Shown here one piece after another: positions 50,889 through 60,079 of a stretch of 64,000 nt of DNA. The notes below the pieces were generated by a model. That model was not told the DNA's origin. It saw nothing but the letters and a program-made list of their open reading frames with translations, and made no database searches. This DNA is from JAIOSM01 sp964593725 (GTDB taxonomy: Bacteria > Desulfobacterota > Desulfobacteria > Desulfobacterales > Desulfobacteraceae), in contig CAZQJS010000008.1 in NCBI GenBank assembly GCA_964593725.1, forward strand, positions 19,770-83,769, in the 5' to 3' direction. Within the stretch, counting starts at the first letter, position 1; every line of letters begins with the position of its first letter. The position numbers and the translations under genes were made by a program.

Positions 50889-52103
50889 ATGGGAGAAGTT
50901 ATACTTGTAAATATAACAGGCAAGGACAGAAGAAGACTTACATCAATATTCACTGGAATCATTGCAAATGCAGATGCAAAAATACTTGATATAGGCCAGT
51001 CAGTTATCCATGATCAGATATCACTTGGTGTTCTCATTGAAATACCGGAATGCGGGAAATCCTCTGCCATCATAAAGGACCTTTTATTTGAAGGCCATAA
51101 ATATAAACTTAAGGTCAGTTTCAAACCTGTTGATCTGGAGGATTATGAGGTTTGGACAGCTGAGCAGGATAAACAGAGACGTATTCTGATACTCATGGGC
51201 AAAGAGCTTTCTGCAAAGCAGATCTCCCAGGTTTGCGGCGTGATGTCTGACCATGATATTAATATTGACACCATTACCAGACTGTCGGAAAGGGTCTCCC
51301 TGAAAAAGGACAATCCAGAACACATCACCGCGATCCAGATATTTGTCAGTGGAACACCAAAAAGCGCATATAAGATGCGTGAAGATATCATGAACATATC
51401 AAAAGCTGCAGGCATAGATGTGTCATTCCAGGTTGATGATATATACAGGAAGAACAGAAAGCTTGTTGTTTTTGATATGGATTCAACCCTTATTCAGACT
51501 GAAGTCATTGATGAACTTGCCAAAATTGCAGGCAGGGAAGAAGAGGTTTCCAGGATTACAACCCTTGCCATGGAAGGAAAAATGGATTTTGACGAGAGCT
51601 TTAAACAGAGAGTTGCTCTTTTAAAGGGTATCACCCTTGATGAAATTAAAGAGATGCCTGCAAGGCTTCCCCTGTCCGAAGGAGCTGAAAGGGTGACTAA
51701 AATTTTAAAGAAACTTGGATATAAAATTGCCATTATTTCCGGTGGTTTCACCTGTGTAGGTGAATACCTTAAAAACAAGCTCAATCTTGATTATGCCTTT
51801 GCCAATGAACTTGATATTAAAGATAATATTGTAACAGGTAAGATCAAAGGTGACATTATCAACGGTGAAAAAAAGGCTACACTTCTAAAGGAGCTTGCAA
51901 AAAAGGAGAATATATCCCTGGCCCAGACAATTGCTGTGGGAGATGGAGCCAATGATCTTCCCATGATATCCCTTGCAGGACTGGGAGTTGCCTTTGAAGC
52001 AAAACCTTCTGTCAAGGAAAAAGCAGATAGTGCTCTTTCCAAAGTTGGTCTGGACGGGCTGCTATATCTGCTTGGCATACATGAACGCGAGCTTGATGAA
52101 TAG
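50889..52103 (+). CDS. serB: Phosphoserine phosphatase with N-terminal ACT domains
   Basis: Last step of serine synthesis. The 404 residues include two ACT-like regulatory domains at about 1-85 and 95-180 and a HAD phosphatase domain from about 190: nucleophile Asp196 and Asp198 in VFDMDSTL, the IAIISGGFTCVG motif, and VGDGANDLPMISLAGLGVAFEAKP. Serine feedback through the ACT domains is likely. The last 50 nt of the gene belong to a 66-bp segment repeated 1440 bp downstream. Confidence 0.96.
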   Translation: MGEVILVNITGKDRRRLTSIFTGIIANADAKILDIGQSVIHDQISLGVLIEIPECGKSSAIIKDLLFEGHKYKLKVSFKPVDLEDYEVWTAEQDKQRRILILMGKELSAKQISQVCGVMSDHDINIDTITRLSERVSLKKDNPEHITAIQIFVSGTPKSAYKMREDIMNISKAAGIDVSFQVDDIYRKNRKLVVFDMDSTLIQTEVIDELAKIAGREEEVSRITTLAMEGKMDFDESFKQRVALLKGITLDEIKEMPARLPLSEGAERVTKILKKLGYKIAIISGGFTCVGEYLKNKLNLDYAFANELDIKDNIVTGKIKGDIINGEKKATLLKELAKKENISLAQTIAVGDGANDLPMISLAGLGVAFEAKPSVKEKADSALSKVGLDGLLYLLGIHERELDE

Positions 52104-52119
52104 AACACCTGGAATAACA
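52054..52119 (+). repeat. 66-bp direct repeat, copy 1 (serB 3' end)
   Basis: Matches 53494-53559 at 65 of 66 positions (T at 52072, C at 53512). This copy ends serB and its first 16 downstream bases, so it is the functional original. Confidence 0.95.
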
Positions 52120-52157
52120 TCTTGACCCAATATCCTTTGTATAGCGTTTTTTATGAC
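52113..52157. repeat. 45-bp copy of an internal murI segment
   Basis: Matches 53829-53873, inside the murI coding sequence, at 41 of 45 positions. It directly follows copy 1 of the serB repeat and overlaps it by 7 bp (AATAACA), the likely microhomology at the join. Confidence 0.85.
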
Positions 52158-52188
52158 TTTGACTCTAATCAAAAATCAGAAGTAGAAA

Positions 52189-53088
52189 ATGGCTGATGCT
52201 TTGAAAACCTATTCAACTTTTGCAGGATATTTGTTTGCTATTGCTGCTACTGCCATATGGTCAGGTAATTTTATCGTTGCAAGGGGCTTGAGTGATAATA
52301 TCCCGCCGGTCAGCCTTGCATTTTACAGGTGGTCTGTTGCAGTAATCGTTTTTGCACCCTTTGCATTTAAAAATATTGTTCGGGAATGGTCAATAATAAA
52401 GGATCATTTTGGATATTTTTCCATCACCTCTTTGCTCGGCATTACCACTTTTAATACTTTGATTTATTTTGCAGGGCATAAGACAACAGCCATGAATTTG
52501 TCTCTTATTGCCATTACTTTCCCAATATTTATTATTATTTTTTCAAGATTTTTATATAAGGAATTGATCACAATAAAAAAAGGGTTTGGGATAAGTCTTG
52601 TTTTGACTGGTGTCCTTTTTCTGATTACAAAAGGAGATATTGCAGAATTATTAGGAGTTTCATTTAATATTGGAGATGTGTGGATGTTAATTGCTTCCAT
52701 AATATTTGCAACATATAGCCTTTTTTTGAGGAATAAGCCTGAAGGCTTGAGTATCAAAGCTTTACAGTTTTCTACTTTTATACTTGGATTATTGTTTTTA
52801 TCCCCGTTCTTTATTTATGAACATATTATCCACCCCCAGTCTTTTTTAAATATGACAACAATCCCGGCAATACTTTATATTGGTATTTTTGCCTCATTGT
52901 GTGCATTTGTGCTCTGGAATAAAGCCATTATTGCTCTCGGGGCATCGAAAGCAGGCATGGTATATTATACATTGCCTCTGTTCAGTGGGTTCTCAGCCTA
53001 TTTCTTTTTGCATGAAAGTATAAGCATGCTCCATTTTTTTACTATGATACTGATTTTTTCAGGTATTTTTATTACAAACTATGAGTAA
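52189..53088 (+). CDS. EamA/DMT-family transporter
   Basis: 299-residue inner-membrane carrier with about ten hydrophobic helices in two EamA halves (residues about 12-145 and 158-298), the first opening TAIWSGNFIVARGLS and the second containing ALGASKAGMVYYTLPLFSGFSAY. The substrate, perhaps an amino acid or metabolite, cannot be told. The gene is richer in T-ending codons by eye than its neighbours. It sits exactly between duplicated serB and murI fragments, which marks it as inserted DNA. The ribosome-binding site is weak. Confidence 0.88.
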   Translation: MADALKTYSTFAGYLFAIAATAIWSGNFIVARGLSDNIPPVSLAFYRWSVAVIVFAPFAFKNIVREWSIIKDHFGYFSITSLLGITTFNTLIYFAGHKTTAMNLSLIAITFPIFIIIFSRFLYKELITIKKGFGISLVLTGVLFLITKGDIAELLGVSFNIGDVWMLIASIIFATYSLFLRNKPEGLSIKALQFSTFILGLLFLSPFFIYEHIIHPQSFLNMTTIPAILYIGIFASLCAFVLWNKAIIALGASKAGMVYYTLPLFSGFSAYFFLHESISMLHFFTMILIFSGIFITNYE

Positions 53089-53109
53089 AATTACATTAAA
53101 CAGATTAGA

Positions 53110-53235
53110 TCATTGTAATTCATAGTCATATAGATATCCATCTGGTCCTGCATTAATGATTGGGATATTGCCGATTGTTTCACATTTGCCGGAATGTTCA
53201 TGTATATGACCGCATACTGCAAATTCATGTTTTGA
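53110..53235 (-). pseudogene. C-terminal remnant of a metallophosphoesterase gene
   Basis: A 41-codon open stretch on the minus strand reads HEFAVCGHIHEHSGKCETI and continues to a TGA at 53112-53110. CGHIHEHSG is the terminal GHxH metal motif of calcineurin-like phosphoesterases. A TAA interrupts the frame just upstream and no upstream phosphoesterase sequence is present, so it is a decayed fragment carried with the inserted segment. Confidence 0.7.
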
Positions 53236-53493
53236 TTACTGATAAGTAAATACTTTTTTGCCTTTTGTTGTATTTTCCAACTTTCAAATACCATGAATCG
53301 GAAAGTACATCGGATTTGATTCCAGAATTCTTTGCGTGAACTGAAGCCTGCCCGGCATTTTTGGTACTGAAACTATACAATATTTCAAGATAAAATATAG
53401 ACCTATTATTTCTTGTAATATCAAGCGCTTACGCCATGATTGGAAAATTCTATGCAAAAAAGAAATTTAATTATCAGCTGAAAACCTTATCAA

Positions 53494-53559
53494 ACGGGCT
53501 GCTATATCTGCCTGGCATACATGAACGCGAGCTTGATGAATAGAACACCTGGAATAACA
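53494..53559 (+). repeat. 66-bp direct repeat, copy 2 (non-coding)
   Basis: Second copy of the serB 3' end, placed between the phosphoesterase remnant and murI; not preceded by the rest of serB. It marks the right junction of the inserted segment. Confidence 0.95.
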
Positions 53560-53573
53560 GATACAATACAACC

Positions 53574-54464
53574 TTACTCTTTAATTAGTATTCCATTGAT
53601 ATAATCCCTGAACTCTTTGCCCTTTCCCATGAGAAATTGTTCAAAATCAATTGTTTCTATATGGGAAAGGGAATTTTGCAGAAACCTTTCTGCAATCTCC
53701 TGGAACTTGTGGGACAGATCGCTTACATAAATCTTCAGGCTGGACCTGGTTTTATTGTCAGTTGCAAGACCATTGGATTCAAGAAATGATTTTACAAATT
53801 TTGCAGTCTCTTCACCGGAATCTACCATAATAACATCTTTACCCACTATTCTTTGTATAGCGTTTTTAATGACAGGGTAATGGGTACAGCCCAGGATTAA
53901 GGTATCAACACTGTTTTCAATGAACTTATCCAGGTACCGCCTGGCAATTAGATGGGTTGCCTCATCCTCGAAAAAGCCTTCTTCCACCAATGGGACAAAC
54001 AGAGGGCATGCCTGGTCAATCACCTTGATTCCACTGTCAAGTTCGAGTATCTTCTGGTTATATTTACCTGATCTGATTGTGGTTGAAGTGCCAATTACCC
54101 CTACATTTCTGTTCCTTGTTTTTTTTACACAGGCATCGGCTCCGGGCTGCATAACGCCTATTACCGGGATATCAAGATACCTTTCCAAAAGATGAATTGC
54201 AGTGGAACCAACAGTATTGCAGGCAACTACAATAATCTTGACATTATGCTCCAGAAGAAAGTGGCTGTCTTCAAAGGCAAAACGTTTAACAACATCTTCT
54301 GATTTAATGCCATAGGGCAGCCGGGCTGTATCCCCGAAATATACTATATCCTCATGGGGCAGAAGATCCCTTAAATGTTTTACAACGGTAAGCCCTCCTA
54401 TACCGGAATCAAATACACCAATGGGAGCACTCGTTTTCTGATTATTATTATTCATCACTTTCAT
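53574..54464 (-). CDS. murI: Glutamate racemase
   Basis: Makes D-glutamate for peptidoglycan. The 296 residues contain GVFDSGIGGLTVV and the two catalytic cysteines, Cys82 (VVACNTVGSTA) and Cys193 (ILGCTHYPVI). Length and motifs are normal, so the gene appears intact even though a 45-bp segment of it (53829-53873) also exists as a separate copy near serB. Separated by 29 bp from the RND pump gene upstream. Confidence 0.96.
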   Translation of the reverse strand: MKVMNNNNQKTSAPIGVFDSGIGGLTVVKHLRDLLPHEDIVYFGDTARLPYGIKSEDVVKRFAFEDSHFLLEHNVKIIVVACNTVGSTAIHLLERYLDIPVIGVMQPGADACVKKTRNRNVGVIGTSTTIRSGKYNQKILELDSGIKVIDQACPLFVPLVEEGFFEDEATHLIARRYLDKFIENSVDTLILGCTHYPVIKNAIQRIVGKDVIMVDSGEETAKFVKSFLESNGLATDNKTRSSLKIYVSDLSHKFQEIAERFLQNSLSHIETIDFEQFLMGKGKEFRDYINGILIKE

Positions 54465-54493
54465 GGCAGTTGTCTGTTCAAGCCCCGGTTAAA

Positions 54494-57400
54494 TCAATCA
54501 TGGAAAAACTTTCCTGAAAAACGGCCCGACAGATTCTTAATGATCCCGGAACCGTCTTTCACTATCATGTATAAAGAAGGAACATAAACCAAAGTAAGCA
54601 ATGTTGCAACAATAAGTCCAAAACAGATGCTTATTGCCATGGGTATTAAAAACTGGGCCTGAAAACTTTTCTCCAGCAGAAGGGGAAAAAGCCCTGCAAT
54701 GGTTGTAACCGATGTGAGTAGTACCGGCCTGAATCTGTTCCTGCCAGACTCCATAACAGCATTCACAACATCTTCTCCCTGCTCTATTTTTGAATTTATA
54801 AAATCAATTAATATTAAAGAATCATTAACAACAATACCAGACAGGGCCACAATACCGAAAAAACTTATGATGGTAATGGGAAAACCCATTATAAAATGGC
54901 CGAATACTGCTCCCACAAGTCCAAATGGTATGGCTGCCATTATTATTACAGGCTGGATATAGGAAGAGAACTGGCTTGCAAGTAAAAGAAATATCACCAT
55001 CAGAGCAAAAAGAAATCCTGTCTTAAGGCTTTCAACAGACTCCTTTGTCCGTTTTGTCTGACCCTCCAGATCATAGGTGACTCCGGGATATTTTTCCACA
55101 AGTTTCTTTAAAAATTTTTCTTCAAGGTCCCTTACGGTTTTACTTGAGTTGCCGATATTTTCATCAATATCTGAAATAACGGTAATAACCCTTTTCCTGT
55201 CAACTCTGTTTATCACAGAATAGCCTCTCTCTTCAGTAATATCAGCTACTTCTCCAAGGGGTATTTCCCTGCCGTCAGAAGTTCTTATCCGCATCTCCTT
55301 AATTGAAGATATCCTCTTTCTTTCATCCTCGGAATATCTTACAACCACCTTAAGGTCATCCTCTCCCCGCTGGATCTGCAGAACTTCATCCCCATAATAT
55401 GCCTGCCTTGTCTGGAGAGCAATATCTGCCATGGTGATGCCCAGAGACCTTGCACCATCTTTAATAGTGATCCTCTTTTCCATCTTTCCCGGACGGAAAT
55501 CGTCTGTAACATCAAAAACACCGGGATATTTTCCAATCTCTGCCTTAAGATCTTCGGCTGCAGCAGTAAGATTGGCAAAATCATTGCCTATGAGCTGTAT
55601 CTCAATGGGATTTCCCGCAGGTCCACCGCTCAGAATGGAATAGGTCAACTCTTCAGTGCCGGGTAAATTACCAACAAGTTTTCTCCACTCTGAGATTATA
55701 TCAGTCACTGGAAACCCGGGCCGGCTGGCTGCCGGCTGAACTTCTATGGAGATCTCTCCGCAATGGGCTCCGTAAACCCCTGGTGACCAGTCCTGCCTGG
55801 GGATGACCCCAACAAGGGAAAAAATGTTCTTCACAAGGGGCTCACTGGTTTCAATCTTACCTTTATAACGTTCATTAAGCTTGACTGCAGCATCTTCAAT
55901 ATATTCTATACTTTTACAGGTTACTTCATAGGGGGTTCCCTGGGGATAGATAATCTTTGCCGTAACCCAGTTACTGTCACCCTTGGGAAAAAATACAAAG
56001 GGGATATGTCCCCCTGCAAGGGCACCAATGCTGATAATGAGAACACCCACCCCGATGCTCAAAGTAAAATACCTGTTTTTAACAGTATAGGCAAGAATTC
56101 TGGTATATGTGTTATCAATAAAACCATCAAGTTTTTTTTCAACAACAGCCCTTATTTTTTCATGCCATGTGAAAAGTCTTTTAAATTTATCAGATTTTGC
56201 AAGGGAGTGTTCAAGGTGGGCAGGAAGTATAATCAATGCCTCAATAAGTGAAAAAACCAGGATAACAATGACTGCCTGGGGCATTATGGACATGAATTTC
56301 CCCATTACACCTGCAATAAACATCAGGGGGGTAAAGGCAACAATTGTTGTAAGAACCGCCATGACAACCGGGCCTCCTACCTGCTCCATGCTGTCTATCA
56401 CTGCCTGCTTTGGCGTTTTCCCCATGGAATAATGGGAATATACATTCTCACCAATGATAATTGCATCATCCACCAGTATGCCAAGTGTCATGATAAAACC
56501 AAATAAAGAGAGCATATTAATGGAAGCGCCCATGTAATGCAGAATAATGAATGCTCCCATGAATGAAACAGGTATACCCGCTGCAACCCAGAAAGCAAGG
56601 CCAAGGTTTAAAAACAGGGCAAGAACTATAAAAACAAGAATAATACCCTGGGTGCCGTTCTTAAGGAGAAGATCAATCCTTCCCTGGACCATCTCTGCCA
56701 GGTCCTGCCATTGGGCAAGGTGAACTCCGGCAGGGAGTTTATCACTGTTTTCAGCAACATATTTTCTCACTGTTTCTGAGATTTCTATGGTGTCCTGGGT
56801 GGAGGTTCTGTTAACCCTCACAAGTGCTGCGGGTTTGCCATTGAACCTTGCACCAAGGTCTGTATCTTTAAACCCGTCCACCACCTTTGCGATTTCGCCC
56901 AAAAGTACCTGGCTTCCATCCTTCCGGGTAAGAACAGGAATTCTTTCAAACTCCTCACCCGTATAAAGCTTACCCTTGGCCCGGACAATGATCTCCTGTC
57001 CCCTGGTTTTGACTTTTCCCCCGGGCAGATCAATACTACCTGTTTTTACAGCCCTCACAACCTGATTAAAGGAGATATTAAACTGCCGCATGTTCTGTTC
57101 GGATAATTCTATGGAAATCTCATAATCTCTTGTACCAAGTACTTTGGCAAGGGATATCACATCAGTATTCACAAGGTCGTTTTTTATTTTTTCAGCACAC
57201 TCCTTAAGTACTCTTTCATCAACATCACCATACACTGCAACGGTAATGGCAGGGTCATTCTGTTTAATCTCAATTATAACAGGATCCCTGGCCTCATCCG
57301 GGAAGGAATCAATAAGATCGACTTCAGTTTTAATATCATTGAGCTTCTCTTTTACATCAACGCCCTTCTCAAGTTCCAGAAATACAGACCCAACTCCTTC

Positions 57401-57658
57401 CAGTGCCTTGGAATGCACTGCTTTCAGACCCTCAACACCCTTGAGCTGTTCTTCAATTTTAAGACATATCCCCTCTTCGACTTCCAGGGGAGTTGCTCCC
57501 GGATAGACAACTTCCACATAAATAAAATCAAGGGCAAACTGGGGGAAAAGCTCCCTTCTCATGGTATTCACAGTCAACAGCCCTGCCACAATAACAAACA
57601 CCATGAGAAGATTTATGGTGACCCTGTGCTCAACTGACCATTTTCCCAAAGCTTTCAT
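54494..57658 (-). CDS. RND-family efflux transporter, inner-membrane pump subunit
   Basis: 1054-residue proton-driven antiporter of the AcrB/HAE-1 superfamily, with membrane helices near the N-terminus, at about 335-480, about 530-550 and about 865-1030, and two large periplasmic loops. Family motifs include the RREFFPQF-like start (MRRELFPQFALDFIYVEVVYPGATPLEVEE), LGILVDDAIIIGENVYSHY with tandem Asp in the central helix, and a C-terminal GIVVNDSLILIDF. The substrate is unknown. The adaptor gene lies 6 bp upstream; no outer-membrane TolC-type gene is next to them. Confidence 0.95.
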   Translation of the reverse strand: MKALGKWSVEHRVTINLLMVFVIVAGLLTVNTMRRELFPQFALDFIYVEVVYPGATPLEVEEGICLKIEEQLKGVEGLKAVHSKALEGVGSVFLELEKGVDVKEKLNDIKTEVDLIDSFPDEARDPVIIEIKQNDPAITVAVYGDVDERVLKECAEKIKNDLVNTDVISLAKVLGTRDYEISIELSEQNMRQFNISFNQVVRAVKTGSIDLPGGKVKTRGQEIIVRAKGKLYTGEEFERIPVLTRKDGSQVLLGEIAKVVDGFKDTDLGARFNGKPAALVRVNRTSTQDTIEISETVRKYVAENSDKLPAGVHLAQWQDLAEMVQGRIDLLLKNGTQGIILVFIVLALFLNLGLAFWVAAGIPVSFMGAFIILHYMGASINMLSLFGFIMTLGILVDDAIIIGENVYSHYSMGKTPKQAVIDSMEQVGGPVVMAVLTTIVAFTPLMFIAGVMGKFMSIMPQAVIVILVFSLIEALIILPAHLEHSLAKSDKFKRLFTWHEKIRAVVEKKLDGFIDNTYTRILAYTVKNRYFTLSIGVGVLIISIGALAGGHIPFVFFPKGDSNWVTAKIIYPQGTPYEVTCKSIEYIEDAAVKLNERYKGKIETSEPLVKNIFSLVGVIPRQDWSPGVYGAHCGEISIEVQPAASRPGFPVTDIISEWRKLVGNLPGTEELTYSILSGGPAGNPIEIQLIGNDFANLTAAAEDLKAEIGKYPGVFDVTDDFRPGKMEKRITIKDGARSLGITMADIALQTRQAYYGDEVLQIQRGEDDLKVVVRYSEDERKRISSIKEMRIRTSDGREIPLGEVADITEERGYSVINRVDRKRVITVISDIDENIGNSSKTVRDLEEKFLKKLVEKYPGVTYDLEGQTKRTKESVESLKTGFLFALMVIFLLLASQFSSYIQPVIIMAAIPFGLVGAVFGHFIMGFPITIISFFGIVALSGIVVNDSLILIDFINSKIEQGEDVVNAVMESGRNRFRPVLLTSVTTIAGLFPLLLEKSFQAQFLIPMAISICFGLIVATLLTLVYVPSLYMIVKDGSGIIKNLSGRFSGKFFHD

Positions 57659-57664
57659 TCAGAT

Positions 57665-58936
57665 TTATCCCCTGGGCTGACTCTTAAGTTTTACTCTCAT
57701 GCCTTCCCTTGCTCCGGGAATTGGAATTGCCAATATTTTATCACCCTTGTTAAGGCCGGTATTTACATAAACCTTATCCTCAAACTTACGCAGGATTGTC
57801 ACTTCCCGGCTGCTGAGCTGGTTGTCTTTTACCAGGAAAAGAGTAGTACCGCGGAATATATACCTTGGCAGGATAAAAATATTATTATACTCCTGTCCCT
57901 GGATACTGCACTTAACAAATGTTCCGGGACGTAATCCATGGAGGGCAGTACCGCCATTATTGCCGCCATCTATTTCAATGATCATGGGAAGGGTTCTTGT
58001 CTTTTCATCGATATTGGCATTAACCCTTGCTACTTTTCCATGCCAGACCCTTGTCCCATCACCAGAGGAACCTGCCATTCTGATTTCCACCTCCGGCACC
58101 ATGCCGTTTTCCATGACAGGGTCAAGCCATTTCATTTTTTCAAGGGGTATGCTTATATTAACATCAAGCTCTGATTTAAGATATATCCGGCCAAGTATCT
58201 GACCTGTCCTGACATACTCTCCCTCTTCAATCAGCTTATCCATGACATAGCCTTCAAAATCAGCTTTAATATCAGTCTTTTCCAGAGCCAGGTCTGCCTT
58301 TTCAAGTTCAACCATTGCCATTTTGAGGATACTCTGTTTCTGTTCCATGATTGAATCTGTCAGGGCAAGGCGGTTATTAATTTCCTGAACCTGCATTGTG
58401 GCCTTAAGATGTGCCATTTCAACACTGTCCAGCATATTTTTGGAAGCATAGCTGCCCCGGGCAAGTTTTGATATGCGGTTCAACTCTTTAGTCGAGAGTT
58501 TAAGGTTGTTTTCTGCAAGGATAAGGTCTGATTTTAAATTCCTGATCTCCTGTTTCAGCCGGCTTATATCTGCCTTTGCCTGGCGTATTCTGATTCTGCA
58601 GGCATCACTGTTGAACTTATAGGAGCGCGGATCAATCCTTAAAATCAATTCACCTTTTTTTAAAAACCCGCCCTGCTTGAACAATGGATTTATATATTCT
58701 ATTCTGCCAGGCACTTCTGCGGTTATCTTGACTGATTTCCTGGGTTTTACAGTCCCAAATGTTTCAACCTTCATAACAATGGTGGAGGGTTCTGCAACCA
58801 TGACTTCGGCAAGGGGTGCCATCTCCTGCCGTTCTATTTTCTCAGGTTTTGTTTTGGTAATAAATAAAATTCCGGCAATCAGTACAGCAACCAGGATAAC
58901 AAACAGTGCCCGTATACTTTTCGAAAGACCACCCAT
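57665..58936 (-). CDS. RND efflux periplasmic adaptor (membrane fusion protein)
   Basis: 423 residues. An N-terminal anchor at about 8-27 is followed by a lipoyl/barrel-sandwich half (PGRIEYINPLFKQGGFLKKGELILRIDP), a long alpha-hairpin at about 125-220, the second half of the lipoyl domain (DIKADFEGYVMDKLIEEGEYVRTG), then beta-barrel and membrane-proximal domains. It bridges the pump and an outer-membrane channel. First gene of a two-gene unit, 6 bp before the pump gene. Confidence 0.94.
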   Translation of the reverse strand: MGGLSKSIRALFVILVAVLIAGILFITKTKPEKIERQEMAPLAEVMVAEPSTIVMKVETFGTVKPRKSVKITAEVPGRIEYINPLFKQGGFLKKGELILRIDPRSYKFNSDACRIRIRQAKADISRLKQEIRNLKSDLILAENNLKLSTKELNRISKLARGSYASKNMLDSVEMAHLKATMQVQEINNRLALTDSIMEQKQSILKMAMVELEKADLALEKTDIKADFEGYVMDKLIEEGEYVRTGQILGRIYLKSELDVNISIPLEKMKWLDPVMENGMVPEVEIRMAGSSGDGTRVWHGKVARVNANIDEKTRTLPMIIEIDGGNNGGTALHGLRPGTFVKCSIQGQEYNNIFILPRYIFRGTTLFLVKDNQLSSREVTILRKFEDKVYVNTGLNKGDKILAIPIPGAREGMRVKLKSQPRG

Positions 58937-59027
58937 TATATCTGCCTCCGGCCATGGAATTTAAGATGAATGCATATAAATAATTATTATAAGAACTAAA
59001 TACTAAAAATCAAGCAAAAGCAATTTT

Positions 59028-59081
59028 AAAAAAAACCGTACAGATTCTAAGTAAAAAAGGAGGAAAAGAGAATCTGTACGG
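59028..59081 (-). terminator. Rho-independent terminator after etfA
   Basis: A 13-bp perfect stem, CCGTACAGATTCT (59036-59048) with AGAATCTGTACGG (59069-59081), is followed by eight T on the minus strand. It lies 30 bp past the etfA stop and closes the ETF operon. Confidence 0.95.
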
Positions 59082-59110
59082 CCTGGGAAATTCTATTAAA
59101 TACAATAGAA

Positions 59111-60079
59111 TTAAAGTTCTTTTATCTTGTCTGTAAGTTCAGGCATGAACTCCAGGATATCCTCCACAATGCCCACATCAGCAACCTGGAATATGGGTGC
59201 ATTGGCATTCTTGTTAATGGCAACAATAAAGGGATCGCCCTTAAGTCCGCCAAGATGCTGGAATGATCCGCTTATGCCCAGGGCCAGATAAACCTTTGGT
59301 TTTACTGTCTGGCCTGAAGTCCCGACCTGACGTGATTTTTCAAGCCAGTTTGCATCAACTATTGGACGAGAACACGAAACAACTGCACCCATGGCATCGG
59401 CAAGTTCCTGGGCGATTTCAATATTATCTTCTTCCTCAATGCCGCGTCCAATGGAGACAAGCACATCAGACTTTGTAATATCAACATCACCCACTTCTGC
59501 CTCGACTATTTCAAGGAAACGTCTCCTGGCTGAAAGGTCACCTGCTTCTCCTGACTTGTCAACCACAGTTCCTCCGGCAGAGCTGTTTTCATCAGGGGCA
59601 AACGCACCCGGGCGGATGGTAATAACAGCACCGCCTGAGATATCAAGTTTATTGCGGGTGCTCACGATTCCACCAAGTACCTGGCGAATAACCGTTACAC
59701 CTGATCCGTCGCTGTCTTCAAAATCCATGACATCAGAAGCGCAGGCAGAATCAAGTTTAATGGACAACCCGGGAACAAGATCCATACCAAATGTATTATG
59801 GGCAGCAAGTACAATTGCATCGGCTGGAAGTATGCTGCAAAGGGCTTTGCGTACAACTTCTGCATTGGGATAAGCAAGATCGTCACTGCTGATCTTGATA
59901 ACTTCCTTGTAATATCCGGTCATTTCTTGTGCAGCTTTATCCAATGTGTCGCCATGGCCTGTAACAATTGCCGTGACCTGGGCTCCACTGTCAAGTTTAC
60001 CTGCTGCTGATTGAAATTCATATGCTACATCATCGGCCACACCGTCATGGTGGGGAATATATGCAAATATCTGTGCCAT
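59111..60079 (-). CDS. etfA: Electron transfer flavoprotein alpha subunit
   Basis: FAD-binding subunit that takes electrons from acyl-CoA or related dehydrogenases. In 322 residues the C-terminal FAD domain carries VSCSRPIVDANWLEKSRQVGTSGQTVKPKVYLALGISGSFQHLGG, all diagnostic. It overlaps etfB by one base (TAATG). No extra ferredoxin domain is present, so this is not the bifurcating long form. Last gene of the operon with the membrane Fe-S protein. Confidence 0.96.
   Translation of the reverse strand: MAQIFAYIPHHDGVADDVAYEFQSAAGKLDSGAQVTAIVTGHGDTLDKAAQEMTGYYKEVIKISSDDLAYPNAEVVRKALCSILPADAIVLAAHNTFGMDLVPGLSIKLDSACASDVMDFEDSDGSGVTVIRQVLGGIVSTRNKLDISGGAVITIRPGAFAPDENSSAGGTVVDKSGEAGDLSARRRFLEIVEAEVGDVDITKSDVLVSIGRGIEEEDNIEIAQELADAMGAVVSCSRPIVDANWLEKSRQVGTSGQTVKPKVYLALGISGSFQHLGGLKGDPFIVAINKNANAPIFQVADVGIVEDILEFMPELTDKIKEL

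Noticed and set aside
53091..53294. 67-residue open frame on the minus strand after the EamA gene
   Set aside because: The phosphoesterase motif GHIHEHSG is in a different frame of the same strand; this frame is a shadow of the remnant.
53225..53428. 67-codon open stretch on the minus strand in the inserted segment
   Set aside because: No start codon or ribosome-binding site and no recognisable motif; could be a fragment of an unknown gene but cannot be supported.
52054..53559. Insertion sequence or composite transposon bounded by the 66-bp repeats
   Set aside because: The repeats are serB coding sequence, not terminal inverted repeats, and there is no transposase between them.
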